Source: Flavobacterium filum DSM 17961 (lineage in GTDB: Bacteria > Bacteroidota > Bacteroidia > Flavobacteriales > Flavobacteriaceae). From it: a stretch of DNA of 64,000 nt. The notes below the pieces were generated by a model. The model saw only the letters and a program-made list of their open reading frames with translations. It was not told the DNA's origin and searched no databases. Position numbers and translations under genes: made by a program. The stretch is taken from the NCBI RefSeq assembly GCF_000425465.1, contig NZ_AUDM01000003.1:232510-296509 (forward strand), in the 5' to 3' direction. The first letter of the stretch is position 1. The number at the start of each line of letters is the position of its first letter. Shown one piece after another: positions 37,401 through 46,633 of the stretch.

Positions 37401-38549
37401 TTATTTTTTATGAATTAAACGAGTTAATTTAATCGATAAATCGGTTAAAATGATTTTCGCATTGCCGTTGCGTTCAATATGATACATGGCATCGTTAAGT
37501 TCTTGATAAATAGCCAAAATATTATTTCCGTTAACAAACGGAGCAAAATTTTCTAATTTAAACTTTTCTACTTTTGGTTCTAAATACACCAATGAAGTAG
37601 CTTGATAATTCAACAATAAGGCTTGGCGAAACATTTCAATGCAAAACGATAAAAATTTCTTTTGCGTTTCACGACCTAACTTGGCAATCTCTTCACTCCA
37701 TTCAATTAATTCCTGAATGGCAGCCGCATTTCCTTTCGCTTTAAATGCAGCACGAACCCAAAGCACAAACCATTGTTCAAAAGGTAGATCTTCGTGATCA
37801 TCACTCAATAATTTCAATGCTTTATTGTAATTTCCTTGAGCTTGATGAGCGATTTTTGTAGCTGTTTTTCCATCAAGTTGACGTTTCTCAACCAAGGCTT
37901 CTACGATTACATTTTCCGGCAAACCATTAAAATCAATCACTTGACAACGCGATCGAATAGTTTGAATCAAGTCTTCTGCCTTTTCAGTAATTAAAATAAA
38001 AACCGTTTTGTCGGTTGGTTCTTCTAAAATTTTCAGCAATTTATTAGATGCAGGAATGTTCATTTTATCAGCCATCCAAATAATCATTACTTTGTAACCG
38101 CCTTCATACGACTTAAGTGAAAGTGTTTTCAATATTTCTTGTGCGTCATCCACTCTTATTTCACCTTGCTTGTTTTCAACACCTAAAAGGGTAAACCAAT
38201 CAAACAATTCGCCGTAACTATTTTCAGATAAAAATCTTCTCCAATCCTGAATAAAATCAATGCTTTTTGGTTTAGATTTTACTTCGTCCGTTGTAACCGT
38301 AGGATAAATAAAATGCAAATCAGGATGGGCAAAATGTTCAAATTTTAAATTACACGCATCGTTTCCACCTGTGTTTTCGTTTCCTACATTTCCACACAAA
38401 AGATATTGGGCATACGCAATCGCCATGGGAAGTGTTCCGCTGCCTTCCGGACCCACAAAAAGTTGAGCATGAGGAATTCTCCCCAATTGAATACTTCGGG
38501 TTAAATGATTTTTAATGTGTTCCTGACCTAAAAGTTGACTAAATAGCAT
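37401..38549 (-). CDS. holB: DNA polymerase III delta' subunit
   Basis: HolB is the delta' stator of the clamp loader that places the beta clamp on DNA. The 382-residue protein has the AAA+ entry LLGQEHIKNHLTRSI, then HAQLFVGPEGSG. The Walker A lysine position is replaced (GPEGSGTLP), consistent with delta' subunits, which do not hydrolyse ATP. The sensor region is KLLKILEEP and the arginine stretch IRSRCQ. Delta' of E. coli has a zinc module; clear paired cysteines are not seen here. The gene has a -7 box only 4 bases before its ATG. DoxX follows at 4 bases. Confidence 0.92.
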   Translation of the reverse strand: MLFSQLLGQEHIKNHLTRSIQLGRIPHAQLFVGPEGSGTLPMAIAYAQYLLCGNVGNENTGGNDACNLKFEHFAHPDLHFIYPTVTTDEVKSKPKSIDFIQDWRRFLSENSYGELFDWFTLLGVENKQGEIRVDDAQEILKTLSLKSYEGGYKVMIIWMADKMNIPASNKLLKILEEPTDKTVFILITEKAEDLIQTIRSRCQVIDFNGLPENVIVEALVEKRQLDGKTATKIAHQAQGNYNKALKLLSDDHEDLPFEQWFVLWVRAAFKAKGNAAAIQELIEWSEEIAKLGRETQKKFLSFCIEMFRQALLLNYQATSLVYLEPKVEKFKLENFAPFVNGNNILAIYQELNDAMYHIERNGNAKIILTDLSIKLTRLIHKK

Positions 38550-38553
38550 AAAG

Positions 38554-38561
38554 CAAATATA
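38554..38561 (-). promoter_or_regulatory. -7 promoter box of holB, 4 nt before ATG
   Basis: TATATTTG on the minus strand is an exact TAnnTTTG match, with a TTG 16 bases further upstream (38578-38580). It predicts transcription starting at or near the ATG, that is, a leaderless mRNA. Confidence 0.65.
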
Positions 38562-38698
38562 AATTATTTTCTTCCCTCAACCCTGTGAAAAAATCTATTT
38601 TTCTATTTGAATTCCTTTTAAATACTGATTTGTATGAAAAAAGAAATAAATTTAACTACTTTAATCGGTAAAAAACGCATTTTGTCGTCTATCTTTAG

Positions 38699-38706
38699 TA
38701 CATTTG
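38699..38706 (+). promoter_or_regulatory. -7 promoter box of the SprB-head/SPOR gene
   Basis: TACATTTG matches TAnnTTTG exactly. It overlaps an in-frame TTG at 38704, so translation must begin downstream, at 38749 or 38761. Confidence 0.6.
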
Positions 38707-38748
38707 AACCCAAATGAATTGTTGGAAACCGGTAATATTCTCACCAAA

Positions 38749-40557
38749 ATGAGATTGTGTATGCAAAACAATAGACGTCAATATTTTTTATTAGCCTTGA
38801 TGTTAGCCATTTTTAATGGTGGTTTTGCACAATTAACCGTTCCTTTTAAAGAACGTTTCAAGGTGACCTTAAAAGGAGACATGACCATTATTGCCAATTC
38901 CATTCTTAATCGAATTGATAAGAAAAATTCACCCAACGACCCTTATAACGACCAAAGTATTGATGCCATTACCAATGATGAAGCGGATATGGAATATATT
39001 GATATAGACAATGATAAAAATACTTTTTCATCCAGTAGTGCAGCACTCTTTGATAAAAATGAAGCAGGAAAAAAAGTAGTTTTTGCAGGGTTATATTGGG
39101 CGGCTACATACAAATATGAAAGTGGTTATAAAAAAGGCGAAGATAAGTTTGTAGCATTTGATAAAACCAGAGAAACCTTTGATGAAGTATTGATCAAACT
39201 GCCTACAAAAAAAGAATATATACCGGTAAAGGGAGAGGTTATTTTTGATGGTTTGAAAGACAAAAAAATGAGAGATGTTGCTCCTTATGCTGTGTTTGCC
39301 GATATTACTGAGATAGTTTCTACTCTTGAAAATCCGTTTGGTTTTTATACATTAGCAAATGTTAAAGCAACCCAAGGAACACTTTTGGGTGGAACTGCGG
39401 CGGGCTGGACCATTGTTTTTGTGTATGAAGATGAATCAATGAGTGAAAAATATATTGCCATTAATGATGGATTTGGTGGTGCCTCACTAAACAGCATCGA
39501 TATCAAGTTTAAAAACTTTGAAACACCTGCAAAAGGTGATGTAGTAATCAAAATGGCAGCATCAGCTCTTGAAGGAGATTATCAAGTGGATGGTGATTTA
39601 GTGATGTTTAGCTCTTCAACACAACCTTCTTTTTCCAACATAAAAACTTTCACCAGAAAGTATAGTAATTTTTTTGATAGTTCGATAACGGTAGAAGATG
39701 AGCATTTTCGTTACCGAATTCCGGATAGTAAAAATACGCTGGGCTATGATGCATTTCTTTCAACGCTTCGAAATCATAACAATTCCATAATTAGCAATAA
39801 TGCTACCGAGGCAACGGTTAAATTTAAAACATCAGGTGATTTATTCTATTTGTTTTTTTGTGCGTTAAGCATTGAAGCTAAGCCCGAGAAAGTAAAAGAA
39901 CCACAGGACAACACAAAAATAGTGTATGTTGATAATACGTTTAAAAAAGTAGATAAAGACACCAATAGTGAAGTGGCAAGATTAGAACTACCAAAACAAA
40001 AGGAAAAACCTGTAGAAGTCGTTTCTGAAAGTAAACCAGAAATAAAACAGAATTCGGTTGCGGTGGTTAATCAACTATCTGCTAAAAATCCTAAAAAACA
40101 AAAATCGGTAACTAAAGATGAAGCCGAGCAAACACTAAAGGAAACAACCACTCCAAAAGTTCAAACTAAACCATCTATCGCGGCGGTAACGGATTCTAAA
40201 CCCTCCCAAGCGAATGTAAAAACTGAGCAAAAGGTGAGTAAACCACTTCAAGAAGAACCAAAATCATCAAGTACCGCAACTTCTTCGTTGGAGCAAAAAA
40301 TGAACATTCCAAATACGCCAAAAGGATATTATATCGTGGTAAATGTTTTTAATGAAAGAGTAAACGCGGCCCGTTTTATGATGAAATTAAGACAAGACGG
40401 ATTAGAGCCCGATTATTTTATAAATCCTGAAAACAACTATTTATATGTTTTTTTAACCTATTACAAAAACAAAGAGGAAGCAGAAAAAGCAAAAGACTCA
40501 AAACTCAACAATCGATATACTGAAGAAATGTGGATTTTGACCGTCAATATCGATTGA
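38749..40557 (+). CDS. SprB-type head domain fused to a SPOR-like tail
   Basis: The product has about 602 residues from 38749; an ATG at 38761 (MQNNRRQYFLLALMLAIF) gives an equally good signal peptide. Residues about 30-385 are clearly homologous to the N-terminal head of the giant SprB-type protein at 3.3-14.6 kb. Shared blocks include LKGDMTII, NDPYN, YIDIDNDKNTFSSSSAAL, AGLYWAATY, ASALEGD and NTLGYD. There are no Ig repeats and no T9SS sorting domain. Instead a Lys/Glu/Pro-rich linker leads to an 85-residue C-terminal SPOR-like domain (KGYYIVVNVF, then YFINPENNYLYVFL). That domain matches the tail of the SprD-like protein. The gene stands alone between holB and pgk. A periplasmic, peptidoglycan-bound motility factor is a reasonable inference. 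Confidence 0.8.
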   Translation: MRLCMQNNRRQYFLLALMLAIFNGGFAQLTVPFKERFKVTLKGDMTIIANSILNRIDKKNSPNDPYNDQSIDAITNDEADMEYIDIDNDKNTFSSSSAALFDKNEAGKKVVFAGLYWAATYKYESGYKKGEDKFVAFDKTRETFDEVLIKLPTKKEYIPVKGEVIFDGLKDKKMRDVAPYAVFADITEIVSTLENPFGFYTLANVKATQGTLLGGTAAGWTIVFVYEDESMSEKYIAINDGFGGASLNSIDIKFKNFETPAKGDVVIKMAASALEGDYQVDGDLVMFSSSTQPSFSNIKTFTRKYSNFFDSSITVEDEHFRYRIPDSKNTLGYDAFLSTLRNHNNSIISNNATEATVKFKTSGDLFYLFFCALSIEAKPEKVKEPQDNTKIVYVDNTFKKVDKDTNSEVARLELPKQKEKPVEVVSESKPEIKQNSVAVVNQLSAKNPKKQKSVTKDEAEQTLKETTTPKVQTKPSIAAVTDSKPSQANVKTEQKVSKPLQEEPKSSSTATSSLEQKMNIPNTPKGYYIVVNVFNERVNAARFMMKLRQDGLEPDYFINPENNYLYVFLTYYKNKEEAEKAKDSKLNNRYTEEMWILTVNID

Positions 40558-40589
40558 TAAAAATCAGTTTCTTTTTCAGTTGAAAAAAC

Positions 40590-40597
40590 TAACTTTG
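40590..40597 (+). promoter_or_regulatory. -7 promoter box of pgk
   Basis: TAACTTTG matches TAnnTTTG exactly, 29 bases before the pgk ATG. Confidence 0.6.
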
Positions 40598-40626
40598 TAA
40601 AATTAGTAAACCAAAAAAAATAAACC

Positions 40627-41814
40627 ATGAAAACATTGTTTGACTTCAATTTTAAAAATAAAAAAGCATTAATCCGAGTAGATTTTAATGTGCCACTTGA
40701 TGAACATTTTAATGTTACCGATGCCAACAGAATTGAAGCAGCAAAACCAACCATTGATAAAATTTTGGCTGATGGAGGAAGTGTGATTTTAATGTCGCAT
40801 TTAGGAAGACCAAAAGGTGTTGAAGAAAAGTATTCTTTAAAACATATTGTGTCGAAAACTTCAGAAATACTAGGTATTCCGGTGAAATTTACAAGTGATT
40901 GTATTGGAGAAATTGCTGAAAAAGCAGCATCAGATTTACAACCAGGCGAAGTTTTATTATTAGAAAACCTTCGTTTTTATAACGAAGAGGAAGCAGGAGA
41001 TGTAGAATTTTCAAAAAAATTAGCTTCTTTAGGCGATATTTATGTAAACGATGCTTTTGGAACAGCTCACCGAGCTCACGCTTCTACTACCATAATTGCA
41101 CAATTTTTCCCAAATGATAAATGCTTTGGAACATTATTGGCTAAAGAAATCGACAGCTTAAACAAAGTATTAAAAGACAGTAAAAAACCGGTTACCGCTG
41201 TTTTAGGAGGTTCAAAAGTGTCATCTAAAATCACCGTAATTGAAAATATTTTAGACAAAGTTGACCACATGATCATTGGCGGCGGAATGACATTTACCTT
41301 CATCAAAGCGTTAGGCGGACAGGTTGGAAATTCAATTTGTGAGGATGATAAGTTGCAATTAGCCTTAGACATTCTTCATTTGGCTAAAGAAAAGAATGTT
41401 CATTTACATCTACCTGTTGATGTTGTAGCGGCTGATGCTTTTTCAAACAATGCCAACACTCAAGTTGTAGACGTTAGAGCTATTCCTGATGGATGGCAAG
41501 GGTTAGATGCCGGACCAAAATCGTTGGAGAATTTTAAAGAAGTAATTATGAATTCTAAAACCATTTTATGGAACGGACCATTAGGTGTTTTTGAAATGGA
41601 AAATTTTGCCAACGGTACAATCGAATTAGGAAATTTCATCGCAGAATCAACTGCCAATGGAGCCTTTTCTTTAGTAGGCGGAGGCGACTCAGTGGCGGCG
41701 GTGAAACAATTCGGTCTTGAGTCAAAAATGAGTTATGTGTCAACCGGAGGAGGAGCAATGTTGGAAATGCTTGAAGGAAGAACCTTACCGGGAATTGCCG
41801 CAATTTTAGAATAA
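40627..41814 (+). CDS. pgk: Phosphoglycerate kinase
   Basis: PGK transfers a phosphate between 1,3-bisphosphoglycerate and ADP in glycolysis and gluconeogenesis. The 395-residue length is standard. Conserved features include RVDFNVPLD (about 18-26), SHLGRPKG (about 58-65), [19 protein letters not shown], the hinge region GGSKVSSK and the nucleotide loop GGGDSVAA near the C-terminus. It has its own -7 box and is followed by the lytic transglycosylase gene, which also has its own -7 box, so the two are probably separate units. Confidence 0.97.
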   Translation: MKTLFDFNFKNKKALIRVDFNVPLDEHFNVTDANRIEAAKPTIDKILADGGSVILMSHLGRPKGVEEKYSLKHIVSKTSEILGIPVKFTSDCIGEIAEKAASDLQPGEVLLLENLRFYNEEEAGDVEFSKKLASLGDIYVNDAFGTAHRAHASTTIIAQFFPNDKCFGTLLAKEIDSLNKVLKDSKKPVTAVLGGSKVSSKITVIENILDKVDHMIIGGGMTFTFIKALGGQVGNSICEDDKLQLALDILHLAKEKNVHLHLPVDVVAADAFSNNANTQVVDVRAIPDGWQGLDAGPKSLENFKEVIMNSKTILWNGPLGVFEMENFANGTIELGNFIAESTANGAFSLVGGGDSVAAVKQFGLESKMSYVSTGGGAMLEMLEGRTLPGIAAILE

Positions 41815-41860
41815 TCATACTTTTAACAATAAATAAACAACATTTATCGTTGTATCTGTT

Positions 41861-41868
41861 TATGTTTG
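41861..41868 (+). promoter_or_regulatory. -7 promoter box of the lytic transglycosylase gene
   Basis: TATGTTTG matches TAnnTTTG exactly, 43 bases before the ATG. A short inverted repeat (TCTGTTT/AAACAGA) brackets it. Confidence 0.55.
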
Positions 41869-41911
41869 CAAAAACAGACTAAACAACTGATAAATAAAAG
41901 ATTACCCAAAA

Positions 41912-43846
41912 ATGAATTTTCGTAATACCACACTTTCATTATTTTCGTTTTTTTCGTTGGCTGTAATGGCTCAAGATTCCACTTTGGTGGGAACTTTAAC
42001 GCAACAAGAAAACAAAATTTCCTATTTAGATTCCATCAAAAAAACATTTGTCAAACATGATGTAGCAGTTTGTGTAGATGAAAGATGGATGAGCGAATTA
42101 AGCAATCAAGATTTATTTCCCGAGATGATTGCGGATATTGAAAATCTTAATCCGGATATCAAGGTTGATTACGATTTATCTACTGATTTGTTAAAAGAGC
42201 GATTAAAAATTTTAGATTCAAAATCAGCTTTTCATATCGAATATAATCAAGGTTTGGAAAATATCATTAAGCATTATCTGAAAAATCGCAAAAAGGCGTA
42301 TGAAAGATTAATGTCGTTATCACAATATTATTTTCCATTCTTTGAAGAGGCTTTAGCTAAGTATAATGTTCCGTTGGAAATCAAATATTTAGCCGTTGTA
42401 GAGTCAGCTTTAAATCCTAGAGCGGTTTCAAAAGCTGGAGCTACAGGATTATGGCAATTTATGTATGGAACCGGAAAGCAATACAATCTTGACATCAACA
42501 CTTTTACCGATGAAAGAAGCGATATGTTAAAAGCCACTGAAGCGGCTTGCCAATACATGGTGAACATGTACGCCATCTTTGGTGATTGGGACTTGGTTTT
42601 GGCTTCTTACAATGCCGGACCGGGAAATGTTACGAAAGCTATCAGAAGATCCGGTGGAAAGCAAAATTATTGGAACATTAGACCTTATTTACCTAAAGAA
42701 ACGCAAGGTTATGTGCCGGCTTTTTTAGCTACAATGTATGTTTTTGAATTTCACAAAGAGCATGGAATTAAACCTAACAAACCGGTAGCCAATCATTTTG
42801 CAACGGACACTATTTTAATTAAAAACAAGATTTCGTTCAAGCAGTTGTCGGATGTGTTAGACATATCTGTGGAACAATTACAGTTTTTAAACCCATCTTA
42901 CAAAAGAGATTTTATTCCGTTTATCAAGGATAAAAAGCACTATGTTCGTTTACCTTTAGATAAAGTGGCTATTTTTACATCAAACGAGCCTAAAATCTAT
43001 GCTTACGCTGAATATGAATTTAATAAAAGAGAAAAACCATTTTTTAATCCTGATTATGTTGCCGGTACCGAAAGTGAATCTGTAATAAAAACAAAATACC
43101 ACAAAGTTAGAAGAGGCGAAACATTGGGTGGTATTTCTAAAAAATATGGCGTTACAATTTCTGAAATAAAAAAATGGAATAAGTTAAAATCTAATAGTGC
43201 TCCATTAGGTAGAAATTTAAAAATAATTACAGAAGAACAAGTTGTAGCAGTGGCAACACCTGCTAAATCAAAATCAAATGTTGCTGAAAAAGTACAAGAC
43301 TCAGTGCTTCAGAAAAGCCAAATCAAACCGAATGAATTACATGTAGTTGAAAAAGGAGAATCATTATATAGCATTGCTAAAAAACACAATGTAACAAGAG
43401 ATGATATAAAAACGTGGAATAATTTAGAAGATGAAAACATTTTAATCGGTTCTAGTTTACTTGTCTCTGCACCAATTGAGTTGATAACTGAAAATTATAT
43501 TGTGCAGGCTGGTGATAATTTAATTCAAATTGCCAAAAAATATAATGTTTCAGTTGATGAGTTAAAAGAATGGAATGAATTGGAAGATTCAAATGTTAAG
43601 ATTGGAACAAGTTTAAAAGTTTTACTTCCTGAAAAGCAAGAAGTTGCACAGGTTGAAGCAAAGCCCGTAAAATCAGAACGTCAATCTAAATATCAATCAG
43701 AAAAGGTATACATTGTAAAAAAAGGTGACTCTTTATTTAGTATTTCTCAAAAAATAAAAGGTGTAACCGTGTCTGATTTAAAAAAATGGAACGGTATTAG
43801 CAGTGGAAAAATAAAACCGGGAATGAAACTAAAAATTAGTGGTTAA
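41912..43846 (+). CDS. Membrane-bound lytic transglycosylase D-like protein with LysM domains
   Basis: The 644-residue protein has a signal peptide (about 1-20, ending AVMAQ). Its SLT goose-type lysozyme domain spans about 155-280, with catalytic Glu in VVESALNPRAVSKAGATG and the motifs LWQFM and SYNAGPGNV. Four C-terminal LysM domains lie at about 395-438, 475-517, 528-570 and 600-643, each with a G-E/D-xLxxI core. A weaker LysM-like segment (FKQLSDVLDISVEQLQFLNP) precedes them. It cleaves peptidoglycan glycan strands with anhydro-muramic product formation and anchors through LysM. This is the MltD layout, but no lipobox is evident. The downstream DUF4837 gene follows after 27 bases. Confidence 0.92.
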   Translation: MNFRNTTLSLFSFFSLAVMAQDSTLVGTLTQQENKISYLDSIKKTFVKHDVAVCVDERWMSELSNQDLFPEMIADIENLNPDIKVDYDLSTDLLKERLKILDSKSAFHIEYNQGLENIIKHYLKNRKKAYERLMSLSQYYFPFFEEALAKYNVPLEIKYLAVVESALNPRAVSKAGATGLWQFMYGTGKQYNLDINTFTDERSDMLKATEAACQYMVNMYAIFGDWDLVLASYNAGPGNVTKAIRRSGGKQNYWNIRPYLPKETQGYVPAFLATMYVFEFHKEHGIKPNKPVANHFATDTILIKNKISFKQLSDVLDISVEQLQFLNPSYKRDFIPFIKDKKHYVRLPLDKVAIFTSNEPKIYAYAEYEFNKREKPFFNPDYVAGTESESVIKTKYHKVRRGETLGGISKKYGVTISEIKKWNKLKSNSAPLGRNLKIITEEQVVAVATPAKSKSNVAEKVQDSVLQKSQIKPNELHVVEKGESLYSIAKKHNVTRDDIKTWNNLEDENILIGSSLLVSAPIELITENYIVQAGDNLIQIAKKYNVSVDELKEWNELEDSNVKIGTSLKVLLPEKQEVAQVEAKPVKSERQSKYQSEKVYIVKKGDSLFSISQKIKGVTVSDLKKWNGISSGKIKPGMKLKISG

Positions 43847-43873
43847 TTTTAGTGATTCCAAAATATAATTTCC

Positions 43874-44845
43874 ATGAAAAAATTAGCGTTATTTTTTGCC
43901 TTTTCAGTATTGTTTTTGTCTTGTAAAGAAGAAAAAGACGATTCGCTTTTAAAAGAATCCTCAGGAAGAATTAATCACTTATCTGTTATTATTGATAATC
44001 AATTATGGAATGGTGAAGTAGGTGACAGCATCAGAAGTAAATTTGCTGCTCCGGTTGATGGTTTACCTACCGAAGAACCTTTGTTCACCATCAAGCAGTA
44101 TATTCCAAAATTATTCGAAGGATTTATGACTAATAGTAGAAATATTTTAGTCATTACTAAGAGTGAAGAATCAGGATTTGAACTGAAAGAAAATGAATTT
44201 GCAAAACCTCAAAATGTTGCTTACATCAGTGGCCAAACAGTTGAGGAACTTCTCTTTTTAATTGAAGAAAACGCTGATGAAATCATTAAAAAGTATAAAA
44301 AAACTGATATTATTGAAAATCAACGTCGCATTTCTATGTCACTTTTAGACGATACCAAAATTCAAAAGAAATTCAACGTTAAGTTAAAATTACCTACCGC
44401 CTACAAATACATCATCGAAGAAGATAAGTTTCTTTGGATACGAAAAGAATTACCATCTGGTAACAATAGTATTTTGATGTACGAAGTTCCAATTAAGCAG
44501 TTTGAAAAAGATTCGAATGTGGTTTCCAATATTATCAGAGTTCGTGATTCAATTGGTGAAAAACACATCCAAGGAACGCTTCCCAATACTTTTATGATTA
44601 CCGAAGAAGCGTATGCTCCTTATTTGTTTTTTATCAAATTAGACGGTAAAAAAACGTATGAAACAAAAGGCAATTGGTTTCTGAAAAATGATTACATGGC
44701 CGGTCCGTTCATTAATTATGCCATCAAAGACGAAAAAAACAATCGTTATTTGGTTTTAGAAGGGTTTTGTTATAATCCTTCTCAATCCAAAAGAGATTTG
44801 ATGCACGAATTAGAATCGATTATTCGCTCTGTGAAGTTTTTGTAA
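43874..44845 (+). CDS. DUF4837-family lipoprotein
   Basis: The 323-residue product begins with a lipoprotein signal (MKKLALFFAFSVLFLSC). The mature protein matches the DUF4837 family of Bacteroidota, whose function is unknown. Typical segments are INHLSVIIDNQLWNGEVGDS near the N-terminus and YMAGPFINYAIKDEKNNR near the C-terminus. The gene is probably co-transcribed with the LysM transglycosylase (27-base gap), suggesting a cell-envelope role. It ends at a very strong bidirectional terminator. Confidence 0.85.
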   Translation: MKKLALFFAFSVLFLSCKEEKDDSLLKESSGRINHLSVIIDNQLWNGEVGDSIRSKFAAPVDGLPTEEPLFTIKQYIPKLFEGFMTNSRNILVITKSEESGFELKENEFAKPQNVAYISGQTVEELLFLIEENADEIIKKYKKTDIIENQRRISMSLLDDTKIQKKFNVKLKLPTAYKYIIEEDKFLWIRKELPSGNNSILMYEVPIKQFEKDSNVVSNIIRVRDSIGEKHIQGTLPNTFMITEEAYAPYLFFIKLDGKKTYETKGNWFLKNDYMAGPFINYAIKDEKNNRYLVLEGFCYNPSQSKRDLMHELESIIRSVKFL

Positions 44846-44857
44846 TGGAATAATTTA

Positions 44858-44904
44858 AAAACAGAAAACGCTACAACTTTTAATTTTGTAGCGTTTTCTG
44901 TTTT
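44858..44904. terminator. Strong bidirectional terminator
   Basis: A 19-bp perfect stem (44858-44876 with 44886-44904) has arms containing CAGAAAACGCTACAA, A-rich and T-rich ends, and a 9-base loop. It separates the DUF4837 gene from the converging barrel gene. Confidence 0.9.
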
Positions 44905-44906
44905 TA

Positions 44907-46136
44907 TTATTTTCTCTTATTACTCTGAAAAATTCGATACCCCAAAATTATAGATAATGTTGAATATTTTGTGTCGTAGAAACGCAATCTGTTTAGCAAA
45001 TCATTATTAAAACAATACCTTACTTCAGCACTTAATTTGTTTTTATAGTTATATCCTAAACCAAAAATTGGCTCGTAATCGGTTGTGCTTCCTTGCCATT
45101 TTAAATCGTTAAACTCAATAAAACCTTGAGATGTCTTAAGTTTTGCATCAAGTTTGGTTGGAAAATCGAACATATAAAATGTATTGATGAAAACCCTAGA
45201 ATTTTCATTAATATACATATTATAACGAATACCAATTGGAATATCTATTGAGCTATAATCTATAATTGATTGAGGTTCTCCATTAGCATTTTTAACCGTT
45301 CCTTTAAAACTTGAAAAACTTGGGTCAATTAAAAGAGCCCATTTGTTTTTGTTAATACCTAATATAAATTCAGCTTCTAAACCAAGGTATATAGATGTAG
45401 CGTTTTCATATTTATAATTTCCATTAACAACTGGATTTGATAATTCTAGTGAAGATGAGTTTAATCCAGTTTTTGCATATAAATTCAAAATAGACTTACT
45501 CTTATTGGTGTTATCCATTACTAAATTACTGTTTTGTTGATTGTATTTTAGTATCAATTTTGAAATTTCATTATAATTATAGCTTAGTTTTTCAATTTCT
45601 TTTAGTTTAAAGTCATTGTCTTTTACTAAATTCCAAAGTTGATTTCTAAACATATTGTTTTCTTTATATCGGAGTTCTGAAACTCTATATTTTTTATACA
45701 CTAAAGTTTCCAACATTTCTCCTTCTTTAATTACGTAATATCTTGCAATTCCTCCTGAATTATAGACATATAAATTAATTTTACCTTCAATTAGAACCTT
45801 TAAATAACCTGTTTTTATTGCAAATTCTGGTGTTCCGTTATTACTAAGTTTTGAAGCGATATCAGTTGATTTGTCAAAATCAAATACCATTTTGATGTAT
45901 TTGTTTCCTTCATCCGTTCCAAATTCATTTACGTTTAATAGATTCCCTTTTTGTATTTCTCCATTTTCAGAAAGTTTGTACTCAAATTCTTCGGGGTTTT
46001 TAGCCCAATCCATATTTTTTATTAAACAGTTTTTTCGAACACCAAAATTGTCAACAAGGTATCCATTTTCAAATTTAATTTGAGCGTATATTTGTACATT
46101 CAAAAAAATCAGAATTAAAAGCGTAGTTTTTTTCAT
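44907..46136 (-). CDS. Secreted protein with C-terminal outer-membrane barrel-like domain, unknown function
   Basis: The 409-residue product has a signal peptide (MKKTTLLILIFLNVQIYAQ). Residues about 20-210 form an unrecognised domain (FENGYLVDNFGVRKNCLIKN, then VYKKYRVSELRYKENN). Residues about 225-409 alternate hydrophobic and polar strands with glycine turns, consistent with a small beta-barrel (INENSRVFINTFYMF, then LSIILGYRIF). The overall design resembles Bacteroidota proteins with an intracellular-like N-terminal part and an outer-membrane barrel. I cannot assign a family with confidence. It is monocistronic, with a shared terminator at its 3' end. Confidence 0.6.
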   Translation of the reverse strand: MKKTTLLILIFLNVQIYAQIKFENGYLVDNFGVRKNCLIKNMDWAKNPEEFEYKLSENGEIQKGNLLNVNEFGTDEGNKYIKMVFDFDKSTDIASKLSNNGTPEFAIKTGYLKVLIEGKINLYVYNSGGIARYYVIKEGEMLETLVYKKYRVSELRYKENNMFRNQLWNLVKDNDFKLKEIEKLSYNYNEISKLILKYNQQNSNLVMDNTNKSKSILNLYAKTGLNSSSLELSNPVVNGNYKYENATSIYLGLEAEFILGINKNKWALLIDPSFSSFKGTVKNANGEPQSIIDYSSIDIPIGIRYNMYINENSRVFINTFYMFDFPTKLDAKLKTSQGFIEFNDLKWQGSTTDYEPIFGLGYNYKNKLSAEVRYCFNNDLLNRLRFYDTKYSTLSIILGYRIFQSNKRK

Positions 46137-46183
46137 AATTTAAAAGGTTTTGATGTTTTAAAAATAATAAAAAACTTATAAAA

Positions 46184-46633
46184 ATGATTTTTATTTTAAA
46201 AAAGTTTAATGAATTATCGATTGATGAATTATATAAGATTCTTCAACTGCGTAGCAAAGTGTTTGTAGTAGAGCAAAATTGCGTCTACCAAGACATTGAC
46301 GGCAAAGACCAAAAAGCTTTTCACCTTCTGGGTTTTTTTGAAAACGAAATGGTAGCCTATGTTCGTATTTTTAAACCCGGTGATTATTTTGAAGAAGCAT
46401 CCATTGGTAGAGTAGTTGTCAAACAAAAATACCGCGACAGAAAATGGGGTTATGATTTGATGCAAAAAGCAATCGAGGTAACCAAATCAGAATTAAATGA
46501 AACCAACATCACCATTTCCGCTCAGTTGTACCTTCAAAAATTCTATGAGAACTTAGGTTTTGTGAAAACCAGTGAGGTGTATTTGGAAGATGATATTGAA
46601 CATATTCAAATGAAAAGAAGTATTACAACTTAG
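46184..46633 (+). CDS. ElaA-type GNAT N-acetyltransferase
   Basis: The 149-residue protein has the ElaA layout. FNELSIDELYKILQLRSKVFVVEQ (core LRSKVFVVEQ) sits near the N-terminus with YQDIDGKD. The acetyl-CoA-binding region is IGRVVVKQKYRDRKWGYDLM and the last helix LQKFYENLGFVK. GNAT enzymes transfer acetyl from acetyl-CoA to an amine; the substrate of ElaA is unknown. The 3' end overlaps the converging OmpA gene by 11 bases. Confidence 0.88.
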   Translation: MIFILKKFNELSIDELYKILQLRSKVFVVEQNCVYQDIDGKDQKAFHLLGFFENEMVAYVRIFKPGDYFEEASIGRVVVKQKYRDRKWGYDLMQKAIEVTKSELNETNITISAQLYLQKFYENLGFVKTSEVYLEDDIEHIQMKRSITT

